A stretch of 64,000 nt of DNA from positions 1 through 64,000 of the forward strand of contig NZ_FOAO01000025.1 of NCBI RefSeq assembly GCF_900109665.1, in the 5' to 3' direction. Of this stretch, positions 15,774 to 25,153 are shown one piece after another. Position numbers and translations under genes: made by a program. The notes below the pieces were generated by a model. The model was not told the DNA's origin. It ran no database searches and saw only the letters and a list, made by a program, of their open reading frames with translations. The stretch is from Blastococcus sp. DSM 46786. Lineage in GTDB: Bacteria; Actinomycetota; Actinomycetes; Mycobacteriales; Geodermatophilaceae. Numbering within the stretch: the first letter of the stretch is position 1; each line of letters opens with the position of its first letter.

Positions 15774-16961
15774 TCAGCCCTTGTCGGGCTTGCGCCCGCT
15801 GATCGCCGACATCCCGGTGACCGCGCGGCCGACGATCAGCGCCTGCACCGAATCGGTTCCCTCGAAGGTGAAGATCGCCTCCATGTCGGCGTGGTGCCGG
15901 GCGATGTGGTGGTCCAGCAGGATCCCGTCACCGCCGAGGATGTCCCGCGCGTCGGCCACGATTGCCCGGGCCTTCGCCGCGTGGTTCATCTTCGCCAGCG
16001 ACGCCATCGCCGCGGTCATCCGGCCGGCGTCGGCGAGCTTCGACAGCCGCCAGCACATCAGCTGCATCGAGGTGATCTCGGCGAGCATCCGGGCCAGCTT
16101 GTCCTGCACCAGCTGGAAGCCGGCGATCGGCTGGCCGAACTGCTCGCGCTGCATCGCGTGCGCCAGCGCCAGCTCGTAGGACGCCGTCGCCAGTCCCAGG
16201 GCCCGCCACGCGACGGTGTACCGGGTGCGGTCGAGCATCTGCGAGACGTCCTTGAACGAGTGGCAGTTCGCCAGCTTGTTCTCCGCGGGCACCCGGACGT
16301 CGGTCAGCGTGATCTCCGCCTGCCACACCGCCCGCAGCGCCGTCTTGCCGGTCATGACCGTGGCCTCGTAGCCGGGGCTGCCTTTCTCGACGACATAGCC
16401 GCCGACGGCCCCGTCCTCGCCGCGGGCCCAGATGATCACGTAGTCGGCGATCGACCCGTTGCCGATCCACTTCTTCTGCCCGTTGAGCACGTAGGCGTCG
16501 CCGTCGCGGCGGGCGGAGGTCTCCAGCGCCACGGCGTCGGAACCGTGGGCGGGCTCGGTGAGGCCGAAGGCGCCGATCTTCTCCAGCCGCGCCATCGCCG
16601 GCAGCCAGCGCTCCCGCTGCTCCTCGTCCCCGAGGACCGCGATCGACTGCATCGCGAGGAAGCTGTGCACCCCGTTGAAGGTGCCGATGCTGCCGTCGGC
16701 GCGGGCCAGCTCGGCCGCGACCAGGCCGGCGGCGACGTTGCTCATCCCGGGGCAGCCGTAGCCGTCGATGGTGCCGCCGACGATGCCCAGCCCGGCCAGC
16801 TGCTTCGCCATCTCGAACGGGAAGTCGGCGCGTTCCCAGTAGTCGTTGATGTGCGGGATGACCTCTGCGTCGCAGAAGGCGCGCACCCGGTCGCGGAGCT
16901 CGATCTCGGCGGGCTCGAGGAGGTCCTCGATGGCGTAGAAGTCGGGGGTGTCGGCGGTCAC
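15774..16961 (-). CDS. Acyl-CoA dehydrogenase (glutaryl-CoA dehydrogenase-like)
   Basis: 395 residues from GTG at 16961. The protein shows the FAD-containing acyl-CoA dehydrogenase pattern: FGLTEPAHGSDA, GQKKWIGNGSIAD, EQFGQPIAGFQLVQDKLA and the C-terminal FTFEGTDSVQALIVGR, where the Glu sits at the position of the catalytic base in glutaryl-CoA dehydrogenases. It introduces a double bond into an acyl-CoA and passes electrons to ETF. It is monocistronic and divergent from glycerate kinase. The chain specificity is uncertain. Confidence 0.9.
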   Translation of the reverse strand: MTADTPDFYAIEDLLEPAEIELRDRVRAFCDAEVIPHINDYWERADFPFEMAKQLAGLGIVGGTIDGYGCPGMSNVAAGLVAAELARADGSIGTFNGVHSFLAMQSIAVLGDEEQRERWLPAMARLEKIGAFGLTEPAHGSDAVALETSARRDGDAYVLNGQKKWIGNGSIADYVIIWARGEDGAVGGYVVEKGSPGYEATVMTGKTALRAVWQAEITLTDVRVPAENKLANCHSFKDVSQMLDRTRYTVAWRALGLATASYELALAHAMQREQFGQPIAGFQLVQDKLARMLAEITSMQLMCWRLSKLADAGRMTAAMASLAKMNHAAKARAIVADARDILGGDGILLDHHIARHHADMEAIFTFEGTDSVQALIVGRAVTGMSAISGRKPDKG

Positions 16962-17000
16962 GACCTCGAACGTACGGCGATCTGCGGCATGCTGCCCGGC

Positions 17001-18128
17001 GTGCACGTCGTCATCGCGCCCGACTCGTTCAAGGGGAGCCTCGCCGCCGACCGCGCCGCCGAGGCGGTCGCCGAGGGCGTGCTGCGGGCCCGCCCGGACG
17101 CCGAGGTGGTGCTGCGCCCGGTCGCCGACGGCGGCGAGGGCACGGTGGCCGCCGCGCTCCGCGCCGGGTACCGGGCCCGCACCGCCCGGGTCAGCGGGCC
17201 GGACGGCCGGCCGGTCGACGCCGTGTTCGCCGTCGACGGGACGACGGCGGTGCTGGAGCTCGCCTCGGCGGCCGGGCTCGGGCTGCTGGAGCGCCCGGCG
17301 CCGCTCACCGCGACCACGTACGGCGTCGGCGAGCTCGTCCGTGCGGCGCTGGACGCGGGGGCCGGGCGGATCGTGCTCGGGGCCGGCGGCAGCGCGACGA
17401 CCGACGGCGGCGCGGGGCTGCTGCAGGCGCTCGGCGTCCGGCTGCTCGACGCCGAGGGGAGGGAGGTGCCGCGCGGGGGCGCGGGGCTGGCCCGGCTCGA
17501 CCGCATCGACGTCGGGGCGCGCGACCCCCGGCTGCACGGGACGGAGCTGGTCGTCGGCGTCGACGTCGACAACCCGCTGACCGGGCCGGAGGGGGCCGCG
17601 GCCGTCTTCGGCCCGCAGAAAGGGGCGACACCCGAGCAGGTCGCGGTGCTCGACGCCGCGCTGAGCCGGTTCGCCGCCGTCGTGCGGCGTGACCTCGGTG
17701 TCGACCTGCTCGGCCGGCCGGCGATGGGTGCGGCCGGGGGCACGGCGGGCGGCCTGGCCGCCACGATCGCCCGGGGCGTCGGCTCCGGTGCCCGCTACGT
17801 CTGCGACCTGGTCGGGCTGGACGACGCGCTCACCGGCGCCGCTCTGGCGATCACCGGCGAGGGGTCGCTCGACGAGCAGACGCTGCGCGGCAAGGCCCCG
17901 GCGGAGGTCGCGGCCCGGGCGGCCGCGGCGGGGGTGCCGTGCCTCGCGCTGGCCGGCGCGGTGCGGCTGGCCCCGGAGCGGCTGCGGGCGGCGGGGTTCG
18001 TGGCCGGGCACGCGCTGACCGAGGTCGAGCCCGACGTCCGGCGCTGCCTCGCCGAGGCCCCGCGGGTGCTGGCCGAGCTGGCCGCGCGGGTGGTCGGGGT
18101 CGTGCTGCCACCGGGCGCGTCGCGGTAG
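17001..18128 (+). CDS. Glycerate kinase (GlxK/GarK type)
   Basis: 375 residues if the GTG at 17001 is used, giving the typical N-terminus (M)HVVIAPDSFKGSL; an in-frame ATG at 16989 adds four residues. Other family marks are RPVADGGEGTV, GAGGSATTDGGAGLL, GPQKGATPEQV and ITGEGSLDEQTLRGK. It phosphorylates D-glycerate with ATP to 2- or 3-phosphoglycerate in glyoxylate/allantoin or serine metabolism. No glyoxylate pathway neighbours are present in the window. It is followed 35 bp later by a channel gene. Confidence 0.93.
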   Translation: MHVVIAPDSFKGSLAADRAAEAVAEGVLRARPDAEVVLRPVADGGEGTVAAALRAGYRARTARVSGPDGRPVDAVFAVDGTTAVLELASAAGLGLLERPAPLTATTYGVGELVRAALDAGAGRIVLGAGGSATTDGGAGLLQALGVRLLDAEGREVPRGGAGLARLDRIDVGARDPRLHGTELVVGVDVDNPLTGPEGAAAVFGPQKGATPEQVAVLDAALSRFAAVVRRDLGVDLLGRPAMGAAGGTAGGLAATIARGVGSGARYVCDLVGLDDALTGAALAITGEGSLDEQTLRGKAPAEVAARAAAAGVPCLALAGAVRLAPERLRAAGFVAGHALTEVEPDVRRCLAEAPRVLAELAARVVGVVLPPGASR

Positions 18129-18163
18129 CTTGCGTCGTCCCGGTTCCCGCCCCTGGAGCTCCG

Positions 18164-19195
18164 TTGCCGTTCTTCGTCCACTTCGCCCGGTTCGTCCGGC
18201 TGCGCCTGAGCGGCTGGCGGCTGCCGCTGGCGGTCGCGGTGTTCGTCTTCCTGTCCAGCTGGCTGGCCATGGCGCTGGTGGAGCCCGGTGGCAGCGCGAT
18301 CACCGCGCCGGGCACCTACTGGTGGTACTTCCTGGTCACCGCCGCGACCGTGGGCTACGGCGACGTCTTCCCGAGCTCGATCCCCGGCCGGCTGGTCGGC
18401 GCCTACGTGATCGTGGGCGGCATCGTGACCCTGACCCTGTTGTTCACCCAGCTGTCCGAGGCCCTGCAGTCGCTGCGGGGCCGGCGTCTGAGAGGTGTGG
18501 TCCCCCTGGAGCTGTCCGACCACGTGGTGCTGCTGGGCTACTGGCCCGGGCGCACCGAGCGGATCGTCGCGGAGCTGACCGCCGAGGGGCGCACCCAGGT
18601 CGCGCTCTGCGCCTGGGAGGACGTCTCGGAGAACCCGATGCCCGACGAACCCGCGGTGCACTTCGTCCGCGGCGACCTCACCCACGAGGACGTCATGCGG
18701 CGGGCGTGCGTGCGCCAGGCCCGGACGGTGGTCGTCGACGTCCGCGACGACAACGAGACGCTCGCCGTGGCGGTCGCCGTCGAGCACGCCCACCCGGGTG
18801 TGCACCTCGTCGCCGCGCTGCGCGACCTGGAGCGTCGGGACACCCTGCGCTACGTCAGCGCCGGGGTGCAGGCGGTCCAGTGGCACATGCCCTCGCTGCT
18901 CACCGAGGAGGCGAACGACCCGGGCATCACGCAGGTCTACAGCGAGCTGATGACCCACGGGGGGCGCAACACGTACTCGCTGATCGTGCCCCCGGGCTTC
19001 CCGCACGGCACGTTCGGTGAGTGCCAGCGCCACTTCGGCGCGACCTTCGGCGCCACCGTGCTGGCGGTGCGCGGCCCCGAGGGGCTCGCGGTCAGCCCCC
19101 CGTGGGACACCCCGCTGAGCCCGGGGACGACGCTGTACTACGTGGCCGACGGGCGCATCGCCGCCCGTCAGCTCACCGGCGGGTCGCGCGCCTGA
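18164..19195 (+). CDS. Two-TM potassium channel with RCK/TrkA-N domain
   Basis: 343 residues from TTG at 18164; GGAG five bases upstream supports this rare start. The N-terminal part has two membrane segments flanking the pore helix and the K+ selectivity filter TVGYGD (about residue 62-67). Residues about 115-250 form an RCK/TrkA-N nucleotide-binding fold (DHVVLLGYWPGR), and the tail resembles a TrkA-C-like module. It should be a ligand-gated K+ channel in the cytoplasmic membrane. The Rossmann Gly motif is GYWPGR rather than the classical GxGxxG. Confidence 0.9.
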   Translation: MPFFVHFARFVRLRLSGWRLPLAVAVFVFLSSWLAMALVEPGGSAITAPGTYWWYFLVTAATVGYGDVFPSSIPGRLVGAYVIVGGIVTLTLLFTQLSEALQSLRGRRLRGVVPLELSDHVVLLGYWPGRTERIVAELTAEGRTQVALCAWEDVSENPMPDEPAVHFVRGDLTHEDVMRRACVRQARTVVVDVRDDNETLAVAVAVEHAHPGVHLVAALRDLERRDTLRYVSAGVQAVQWHMPSLLTEEANDPGITQVYSELMTHGGRNTYSLIVPPGFPHGTFGECQRHFGATFGATVLAVRGPEGLAVSPPWDTPLSPGTTLYYVADGRIAARQLTGGSRA

Positions 19196-19198
19196 GTC

Positions 19199-19348
19199 CT
19201 AGGAGGGGTGGCCCTCCACGTCGCCCTCGTCTCCCTGCGGCGCCTCGCGGGGAGCGCTCTGCGCCTCCAAGGACGCCGCCATCTCGGGCGACTCCTGCTC
19301 CAGGGCGATGTCGCGCGGCTGCGGCGTCTCGGGGTCCGGCGTCGTCAT
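19199..19348 (-). CDS. Small acidic hypothetical protein
   Basis: 49 residues from ATG at 19348 with GGTGGGGG just upstream. It is rich in Pro, Glu and Gln, with no membrane segment, probably disordered. It sits between the K+ channel and the Pro-rich protein genes and ends 3 bp from the channel stop. Support comes from the ribosome binding site and codon use; function unknown. Confidence 0.5.
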   Translation of the reverse strand: MTTPDPETPQPRDIALEQESPEMAASLEAQSAPREAPQGDEGDVEGHPS

Positions 19349-19397
19349 GCCCCCACCCTGCCGCAGCGCGCCGCGCCTCGCTCCCTCACCCGCCTGC

Positions 19398-20771
19398 TCA
19401 GGGCAGCCACGCCGGGCGGAAGACCACCGTGCCCGACAGCGCCGGCACGTCCAGCACCACGGTGCCGGTGACCGCCGAGGAGGGCGCGAGCGGTGCCGCC
19501 GGGAAGGCGGCCGCCCCGGTGTCGCACACCCCGGCCGGCGCGCTGCCGCCGGCCACGGACCCGTCGTCCGCGACGAGGCGGAAGTCGCCGGGCGAGACGC
19601 GGCGCTCGCCACGGAGGACGGAGAGATCGGCGCCGGTGGTCACGGTGATCCGGACCGCCACCAGCGTGCCGTTGCCCGGGACGACGGAGGCGTCCGCGCA
19701 GGAGACGCCGGCGCGCACCTGCTTCAGCGTGACCGAGAGCGCCGGGCCGCTCGTCGCGGGATCGAGCACCTCTACCGACGCCCCGGGTGCCAGCACCACG
19801 GGCACGGGCTCGGCGGGCGGCGGCTCCTCGGTGGGCGGCGGTTCCTCGACCGGGGGTGGTTCCTCGGCGGGCGGCTCCTCGACGGGAGGTGGTTCCTCGG
19901 CGGGTGGCTCCTCGGCCGGGGATGGGTCGACCGGCGACGGGTCGGCGGGCGACGGGTCGGTGGGCGACGGGTCGGTGGGCGACGGCTCGGCGGGCGACGG
20001 GTCGGTGGGCGGAAGGGTCGTCGCCGGGGACGGCTGCACCGACGAGGACGGGCCGGACGGTGGTCGGGTGGTGGCCGGTGCGGTGGGCCCGTCCGACGGT
20101 GCCGGGTGGGTGGGCGGTGCGACGGCCTGGTCTCGCGACTCGCCCCGGACCGCCGCGGACGGGGGCGGCTCGGTGACGCGCGCCGCCGGTGGGCCGGGAT
20201 CGACGTCGAGGGCGGGCTCGGGGTCGGGGTCGGGGTCGGGGTCGGCCGGACGGGCTGCCGGCCGGAAGGAGCTGACCGCCGGGGCGGGAGCACCGGGGGT
20301 GAACCAGTCGGCTGAGCCGGGGGGCAGGGCACCGATCGTCGGGATGACCAGCGGCCCCATGCCGGCGTCCTCGGGGAACACCCAGGCCTGCGGGTCCAGC
20401 GCGTCGTCGGCGGCCACCGGCAGGGCTCCGGCGGCCGGCAGGGCTCCGGCGCCCGGCAGGACGGAGCCGCTCAGCGCCAGCACGGCGGCGGAGCCCAACC
20501 CACCGGTCATCGCGGCCAGCGCCCGCAGCCGGCGGCGGGCCAGCAGCTGGGCGTGGTAGCGGGCCAGCGGCGACGGCGGTGGTGGTGCCGACCGCTGCGG
20601 TACCAGGCGCCGGCGCACCGGGGCTGCCGGCCGCCGGACGGCGGCGGGATCGCGCGGGACCGGTGACGGTCGCCGCGCCGGGCGGGCGGCTCCGGGGTCA
20701 GGGGAGACGGGCTGCGGGCCACGCGCCGGATCGGCTCCCGGTGCGGGCGGGGGCGAGCTGGTCATCGTCAT
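19398..20771 (-). CDS. Pro-rich repeat protein with single membrane segment
   Basis: 457 residues from ATG at 20771. A basic, Pro-rich cytoplasmic N-terminus (about 110 residues) leads to one hydrophobic segment (ALAAMTGGLGSAAVLALSGSVL). A long linker follows with PDPDPDPDPEP, DPSPTDPSP-type and EEPPPVEEPPAE-type repeats, then a C-terminal ~130-residue beta-rich domain that resembles DUF4352-like domains (two Cys, VRITVTTGADLSVL). It should be an anchored cell-wall-spanning protein. The repeats come from slippage-prone GGGGTC and similar DNA repeats. Function unknown. Confidence 0.7.
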   Translation of the reverse strand: MTMTSSPPPAPGADPARGPQPVSPDPGAARPARRPSPVPRDPAAVRRPAAPVRRRLVPQRSAPPPPSPLARYHAQLLARRRLRALAAMTGGLGSAAVLALSGSVLPGAGALPAAGALPVAADDALDPQAWVFPEDAGMGPLVIPTIGALPPGSADWFTPGAPAPAVSSFRPAARPADPDPDPDPEPALDVDPGPPAARVTEPPPSAAVRGESRDQAVAPPTHPAPSDGPTAPATTRPPSGPSSSVQPSPATTLPPTDPSPAEPSPTDPSPTDPSPADPSPVDPSPAEEPPAEEPPPVEEPPAEEPPPVEEPPPTEEPPPAEPVPVVLAPGASVEVLDPATSGPALSVTLKQVRAGVSCADASVVPGNGTLVAVRITVTTGADLSVLRGERRVSPGDFRLVADDGSVAGGSAPAGVCDTGAAAFPAAPLAPSSAVTGTVVLDVPALSGTVVFRPAWLP

Positions 20772-20894
20772 CACCGCCAGGGTCGGCGAGCCGGGGCAAC
20801 GCCCGGGGAGGAGGGGCTGAACGATATCCGCCGGGACGGCATCGCGCTGAGGTTCCGGAGCCGGAACTCGTCCGTCCACCCGCTCCTGGACGTC

Positions 20895-20943
20895 GGCCGG
20901 GCCCCTCGGCCCGGCCTTCCGACCCCTCGGCCCGGCCTTCCGA
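20895..20943. terminator. Perfect hairpin plus 2 x 21-bp tandem repeat
   Basis: GGCCGGGCC (20895-20903), loop CCTC, GGCCCGGCC (20908-20916) is a perfect 9-bp stem. The unit starting at 20902 (CCCCTCGGCCCGG...) is repeated exactly at 20923, so the second arm is duplicated. It lies just after the stop of the acyl-CoA synthetase gene (20949, minus strand) and probably ends its transcript. Confidence 0.55.
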
Positions 20944-20948
20944 CCGCG

Positions 20949-22598
20949 CTACCGCCCCCGCAGCTCACGGCGGAGGATCTTCCCGGTCACCGTCCTGGGC
21001 AGCTCTTCGACCAGCTCCACGCTGCGCGGGTACTTGTAGGCCGCCATCCGTACCTTGCAGTGCGCGATCAGCTCCTCCGGCGTGGTGCTCGCCCCGGGCC
21101 GGAGGCTGACGAACGCCTTCACCGTCTCGCCGCGCTTCTCGTCGGGGACGCCGACCACCGCCGACTCGCGCACCGCCGGGTGCTCGGCGAGCACGTCCTC
21201 GACCTCGCGGGGCCACACCTTGTAGCCCGAGGCGTTGATCATGTCCTTCTTGCGGTCGACGATGAACACCCAGCCCTCGGCGTTCATGAAGCCGACGTCC
21301 CCGCTCTTGAGCGCACCGCCGGGCAGCCCGGCCGCGGTCTCCTCGGGCTTGCCCCAGTAGCCGGCCACCACCTGCGGGCCCTCGGCGACGATCTCGCCGA
21401 CCTCGCCCAGCGGCAGGTCGCGCCCCTCGTCGTCCTGGATGCGCACCACCGTGTTCGGGGCGGGGACGCCGACCGAGAGCGCGCCCGAGACGGGGTCCAC
21501 CGGTGACGGCGCCCCGAACGGGGCCACCGTCATCGGCGACGTCGTCTCGGTCAGGCCGTAGGCGCTGTGCACCGGCTTGCCGGTGGCCGCCAGGAAGTTC
21601 TGCTCCGCGGTGGGGGAGATCGCCGCCCCGCCGGAGTAGATGGAGGTGAACGAGGCGACGTGGGCCTTGCTGAACCCCGGGGCGTCTAGCAGCGCCGTGA
21701 AGGCGGTGATCGCGCCGATGGTGAAGGCGGGGCGGTGCTCGGCGAAGGCGTCGAGCACGACCTGGGGCTCGAACCGGTAGGTCAGCACCAGCGGGGCGGG
21801 CACGAGCAGGCTGACGGCGATGTGCCCGATCAGCCCGGTGATGTGGAACAGCGGGGCGACGCCGAAGATCGCGCCGTCCCGGCCCGCGTGCACCCAGTCG
21901 CGGTAGACCTGGGCGGTGAACACCACGTTCCGGTGGGTGTTCATCGCCCCCTTGGGCACGCCCGTGGTGCCCGAGGTGTAGGTCAGGAACGCCACGTCGT
22001 CGGAGCGCAGGCCGACCGGCGGCGGCACTCGGCCGCGGTGGACGGCGACGAACTCGGCGAAGTCCGTCGTCCCCTCGTGCCGCTGCCGGGTGGTGCCGGC
22101 GAAGAGCCGCTCGTCGTCGCGGGTCTGGAACTCCAGCTCGCTGGTGGTGAGCACCAGGCGCACGCCGGTACCGGGCACCACCTCGCGCCCCACCTGGTCG
22201 TAGAGCGTCTCCAGCGACAGCAGCACGGTGGCGCCGGAGTCCTCGAGCAGGTAGGAGAGCTCGCGGGCCCGGCTCATCGGGTTGATCGACACCATGATCC
22301 CGCCGGCCTTCCAGGCGGCGACCATGGCGATGACGAACTGCGGCACGTTCTGCAGGTAGACCGCCAGCCGGTCGCCCGGCCCGAAGCCGCGGGCGAGCAG
22401 CCCGGCGGCGAGGGCGTCGCTGAGCTCGTCGAGCTCCCGGCGGGTGATCGTCCCGTCGAAGTACCGCAGCGCCACGCCGTCGGGGTCGCGCTCGACGCCC
22501 GCCCGGAACATCTCCAGGGCGGTGTCGAACTCGATCGCGTAGTCGGCCGGCTGGTCGCCGTAGAGCGCCAGCCACGGCCGGTCGTCGTAGCCGCTCAT
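20949..22598 (-). CDS. AMP-binding acyl-CoA synthetase
   Basis: 549 residues from ATG at 22598. It carries the adenylate-forming A3 motif YTSGTTGVPKG, the AYGLTETTSP motif, SGDVGFMNAEGW, VDRKKDMINASGYKVWPREVE and the C-terminal catalytic Lys in RTVTGKILRREL. It should activate a carboxylic acid with ATP to the acyl-adenylate and then the CoA thioester. The size and motifs fit medium/long-chain acyl-CoA ligases. It is divergent from the iron alcohol dehydrogenase across a 300-bp region; a coupled alcohol-acid-CoA route is possible. Confidence 0.93.
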   Translation of the reverse strand: MSGYDDRPWLALYGDQPADYAIEFDTALEMFRAGVERDPDGVALRYFDGTITRRELDELSDALAAGLLARGFGPGDRLAVYLQNVPQFVIAMVAAWKAGGIMVSINPMSRARELSYLLEDSGATVLLSLETLYDQVGREVVPGTGVRLVLTTSELEFQTRDDERLFAGTTRQRHEGTTDFAEFVAVHRGRVPPPVGLRSDDVAFLTYTSGTTGVPKGAMNTHRNVVFTAQVYRDWVHAGRDGAIFGVAPLFHITGLIGHIAVSLLVPAPLVLTYRFEPQVVLDAFAEHRPAFTIGAITAFTALLDAPGFSKAHVASFTSIYSGGAAISPTAEQNFLAATGKPVHSAYGLTETTSPMTVAPFGAPSPVDPVSGALSVGVPAPNTVVRIQDDEGRDLPLGEVGEIVAEGPQVVAGYWGKPEETAAGLPGGALKSGDVGFMNAEGWVFIVDRKKDMINASGYKVWPREVEDVLAEHPAVRESAVVGVPDEKRGETVKAFVSLRPGASTTPEELIAHCKVRMAAYKYPRSVELVEELPRTVTGKILRRELRGR

Positions 22599-22900
22599 GG
22601 CGCTGCTCGATGACGACGGGGGTGCCGGCGGCCTCGGCGAGCTCGGGCGCGGCGGATCTCGTCAGCGGTCACACCGCCCGCCCCGTGGGTGGCTGCGTCC
22701 CCGAGCAGCGCACCGCAGCGCGGCGCGGTCACGAGGGGGTCGGTCACGGACACCTCCGGGGCTGGGCGGTCCCCCGTCCGTCGGACGGTCGGGGCGGCGC
22801 TCCGGACTATCCGCCGGGTGTGGTGGCGCCACAACCGGCGTGCAACATTCGGTGCGATCGCGCACCACCCGGTGCGCCGTCCGAGCCGCAGGGAGACCCC
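22599..22900. other. Divergent promoter region, no gene
   Basis: The 302 bp between the acyl-CoA synthetase and alcohol dehydrogenase starts contain no supported gene. A 10-bp palindrome GTGGCGCCAC at 22823-22832 could be an operator, but nothing nearby identifies a binding protein. Confidence 0.4.
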
Positions 22901-24190
22901 GTGACCAGCACCGTGCCCGGCAACCCGGAGTCCGTCTTCACCTACGGGGCGCCGCAGTTGAAGTTCGGCAACGGCGCCTCCGACGAGATCGGCTTCGACC
23001 TCAGCCGGTACGGCGTGCGCCGGGTGCTGGTGGTGACCGACCCCGGGGTGGCCGCCACCGGGCACCCGCAGCGGGTGGCCGACCAGATGGCGCAGTTCGG
23101 CATCGAGGCCCGGGTGTTCGACGGCGTCCACGTCGAGCCGACCGACGTGAGCCTGGTCGACGCGATCGACGAGGCGCGGTCCTCGGGCCCGTGGGACGCC
23201 TTCGTCGCCGTCGGCGGCGGGTCGAGCATCGACACCGCGAAGGCGATCAACCTGCTCACCACCAACCCTGGCGAGCTCATGGACTACGTCAACGTGCCGG
23301 TCGGCAAGGGGCAGGCGCCGTCGCAGCCGCTGAAGCCGCTGGTCGCCGTCCCGACGACGACCGGCACCGGCTCCGAGAGCACCACGATCTGCGTGATGGA
23401 CGTGATCGCCCAACGGGTGAAGAGCGGCATCAGCCACGCGTGGCTGCGGCCCACCCTGGCCGTCATCGACCCCGACCTCACGCTGAGCCAGCCGCCCGGG
23501 GTGACGGCGGCCTCGGGCATGGACATCCTCTGCCACGCGCTGGAGAGCTACACCGCCCGCTGGTACACCACCTACGACCGCAAGAGCCCCGACCAGCGGG
23601 TGCCCTACTGCGGCTCCAACCCCATCTCGGACATGTGGTCGGAGAAGGCCATGAGCCTGCTGGCCGGGTCGTTCCGGAAGGCCGTCCGGGACGGGGACGA
23701 CGCGCAGGCCCGCTTCGACATGGCGATCGCGGCCACCTTCGCCGGCATGGGCTTCGGCAACGCCGGCGTGCACATCCCGCACGCCAACGCCTACCCCATC
23801 GCCGGGCAGGTGAAGGACTTCCACCCCGAGGACTACCCGGGCGACGAGGCGATGGTGCCGCACGGGATGTCGGTGGCGCTGACCGCGCCCGAGGCGTTCC
23901 GCTTCACGTTCGAGGCGTCGCCGGAGCGGCACGTCCGCGCCGCCGAGCTGCTCGCGCCCGGCGCCGACCGCCCGGCCGACGCCGCGGAGTTCCTGCCCAC
24001 GGTGCTGGCCGACCTGATGCGCGACATCGACATCCCCAACGGGGTGGGCGCGGTCGGGTTCGGCGAGGGCGACATCCCCGACCTGGTCGACGGCGCGATG
24101 AAGCAGCAGCGGCTGCTGGCCACCTGCCCCCGGGCGGTCACCGAGGACGACCTCGCCGGCATCTTCCGCCGGTCGATCTCCCTCTGGTGA
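22901..24190 (+). CDS. Iron-containing alcohol dehydrogenase (HOT-like)
   Basis: 429 residues from GTG at 22901, with AGGGAGA upstream. Features are AVGGGSSIDTAKAIN, VPTTTGTGSEST, DILCHALESY and the late HIPHANAYPIAG with metal-binding His residues. The length and the opening FTYGAPQLKFGNGASDEIG resemble hydroxyacid-oxoacid transhydrogenases of the iron-dependent alcohol dehydrogenase superfamily. It could oxidise 4-hydroxybutyrate or a similar substrate with transfer to a 2-oxoacid, or act as an NAD-dependent alcohol dehydrogenase. Only the superfamily is certain. Confidence 0.88.
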   Translation: MTSTVPGNPESVFTYGAPQLKFGNGASDEIGFDLSRYGVRRVLVVTDPGVAATGHPQRVADQMAQFGIEARVFDGVHVEPTDVSLVDAIDEARSSGPWDAFVAVGGGSSIDTAKAINLLTTNPGELMDYVNVPVGKGQAPSQPLKPLVAVPTTTGTGSESTTICVMDVIAQRVKSGISHAWLRPTLAVIDPDLTLSQPPGVTAASGMDILCHALESYTARWYTTYDRKSPDQRVPYCGSNPISDMWSEKAMSLLAGSFRKAVRDGDDAQARFDMAIAATFAGMGFGNAGVHIPHANAYPIAGQVKDFHPEDYPGDEAMVPHGMSVALTAPEAFRFTFEASPERHVRAAELLAPGADRPADAAEFLPTVLADLMRDIDIPNGVGAVGFGEGDIPDLVDGAMKQQRLLATCPRAVTEDDLAGIFRRSISLW

Positions 24191-24196
24191 TGCGGC

Positions 24197-24628
24197 TCAG
24201 CGGGGGGCGACGACGGTCTTGGTGACCTGGCCGGTGGCGACCAGGACGCCGTCGACGGTGGCCTCCGCCCGCATGAACGCGACCGCCCGGCCACGGCGCA
24301 GCACGGAGGCGGTGACCTCCACCGCGGACCCGGCGCCCACCGGCCGCAGCAGCGAGGCCGAGACGTCGTGGGTGACGGCGTGCTCGCCGTCGCCGAGGTG
24401 GGGGAGCAGCGCGAGGAACGAGGCGACGTCCAGCAGGGCGTAGACGACGCCGCCGTGCAGCATCCCGGCCGGGTTCTGCGCGGCCGGGCCCACGGGGAAC
24501 CGGATGCCCGCCGCCGGGTCCGCCTCGTCGCGCAGCTCGACGCCGAGGAACCGGTGCAGCGGAATGGCGAGGACGGTCTGCACGAGGGCTCGGGAGACGG
24601 GTGCGCCGGTCATCGGGCCAGCATCCAT
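24197..24628 (-). CDS. PaaI-family hotdog thioesterase
   Basis: 143 residues from ATG at 24628 (in-frame starts at 24682 and 24613 are alternatives; AGGG precedes 24628). The hotdog-fold catalytic segment QNPAGMLHGGVVYALLDVAS and the later THDVSASLLRPVGAG are typical of PaaI/YdiI-like acyl-CoA thioesterases. It releases CoA from aromatic or acyl thioesters in the cytoplasm. It is convergent with the dehydrogenase gene with only 6 bp between stops, and may serve the neighbouring acyl-CoA enzymes. Confidence 0.85.
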   Translation of the reverse strand: MDAGPMTGAPVSRALVQTVLAIPLHRFLGVELRDEADPAAGIRFPVGPAAQNPAGMLHGGVVYALLDVASFLALLPHLGDGEHAVTHDVSASLLRPVGAGSAVEVTASVLRRGRAVAFMRAEATVDGVLVATGQVTKTVVAPR

Positions 24629-24730
24629 CAACAGCCCTGGCCGCTTCCCACAGACCCCGGCCGGGCCCCGCGGGGAGGGCATCGGCGTTCCTAGGCTCCG
24701 TTCTGGTCAGGCAACCGGGAGGAGGCCGCG

Positions 24731-25153
24731 GTGGGTGCGTACGGGGATCCCGACGCCTTGGACGGGCTGGCCGCCGAGCTGGTCCGGCGTGCCGGGGCGG
24801 TGCGGGCGGCGGGGGAGGAACACCGGCGCGCGGGAGCGCGCACCCGCTGGGTCTCCGACGCCGCCACGGCCTACCGCCGCCAGCAAGCCCGGGACTGCGC
24901 GGCCGTCGACGCCGCGGCCGATGCCATGGCGCACGCCGCCGGCCTGCTGCGCCGGCACGCCGACGAGGTGCGCGCGCGGCTGGCGGCGATCGCCCGCGCC
25001 GAGCAGGCGGTCCGCTCGTGGCTGGAGCAGCAGGCGGCCCGGGGCGGCGACCTGCTCGAGGAGGTCGCCGACGTGGTGGGGGAGCTGCCCGAGGCGGGTG
25101 CGGAGGCATGGCGCACGGTCTCGGCCCGGCTGAGCAGCGCGGGCCTGTGGTGA
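24731..25153 (+). CDS. Helical WXG100-like/EspC-like small protein
   Basis: 140 residues from GTG at 24731 behind GGGAGGAGG. It is almost entirely Ala-rich alpha helix with heptad-like spacing, with a mid-protein RTRWVSDAATAYRRQ in which Trp followed by S/G resembles the WxG turn of ESX proteins. It overlaps the next gene by 4 bp. Together they look like a split N-terminal helical module and its hydrolase, as in type VII secretion substrates. The relation to ESX is inferred; no secretion system genes are present here. Confidence 0.6.
   Translation: MGAYGDPDALDGLAAELVRRAGAVRAAGEEHRRAGARTRWVSDAATAYRRQQARDCAAVDAAADAMAHAAGLLRRHADEVRARLAAIARAEQAVRSWLEQQAARGGDLLEEVADVVGELPEAGAEAWRTVSARLSSAGLW

Noticed and set aside
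20200..20250. Short tandem GGGGTC repeats as a CRISPR or satellite
   Set aside because: They are in frame and encode the Pro-Asp repeat of the 19398-20771 protein; spacers are absent.
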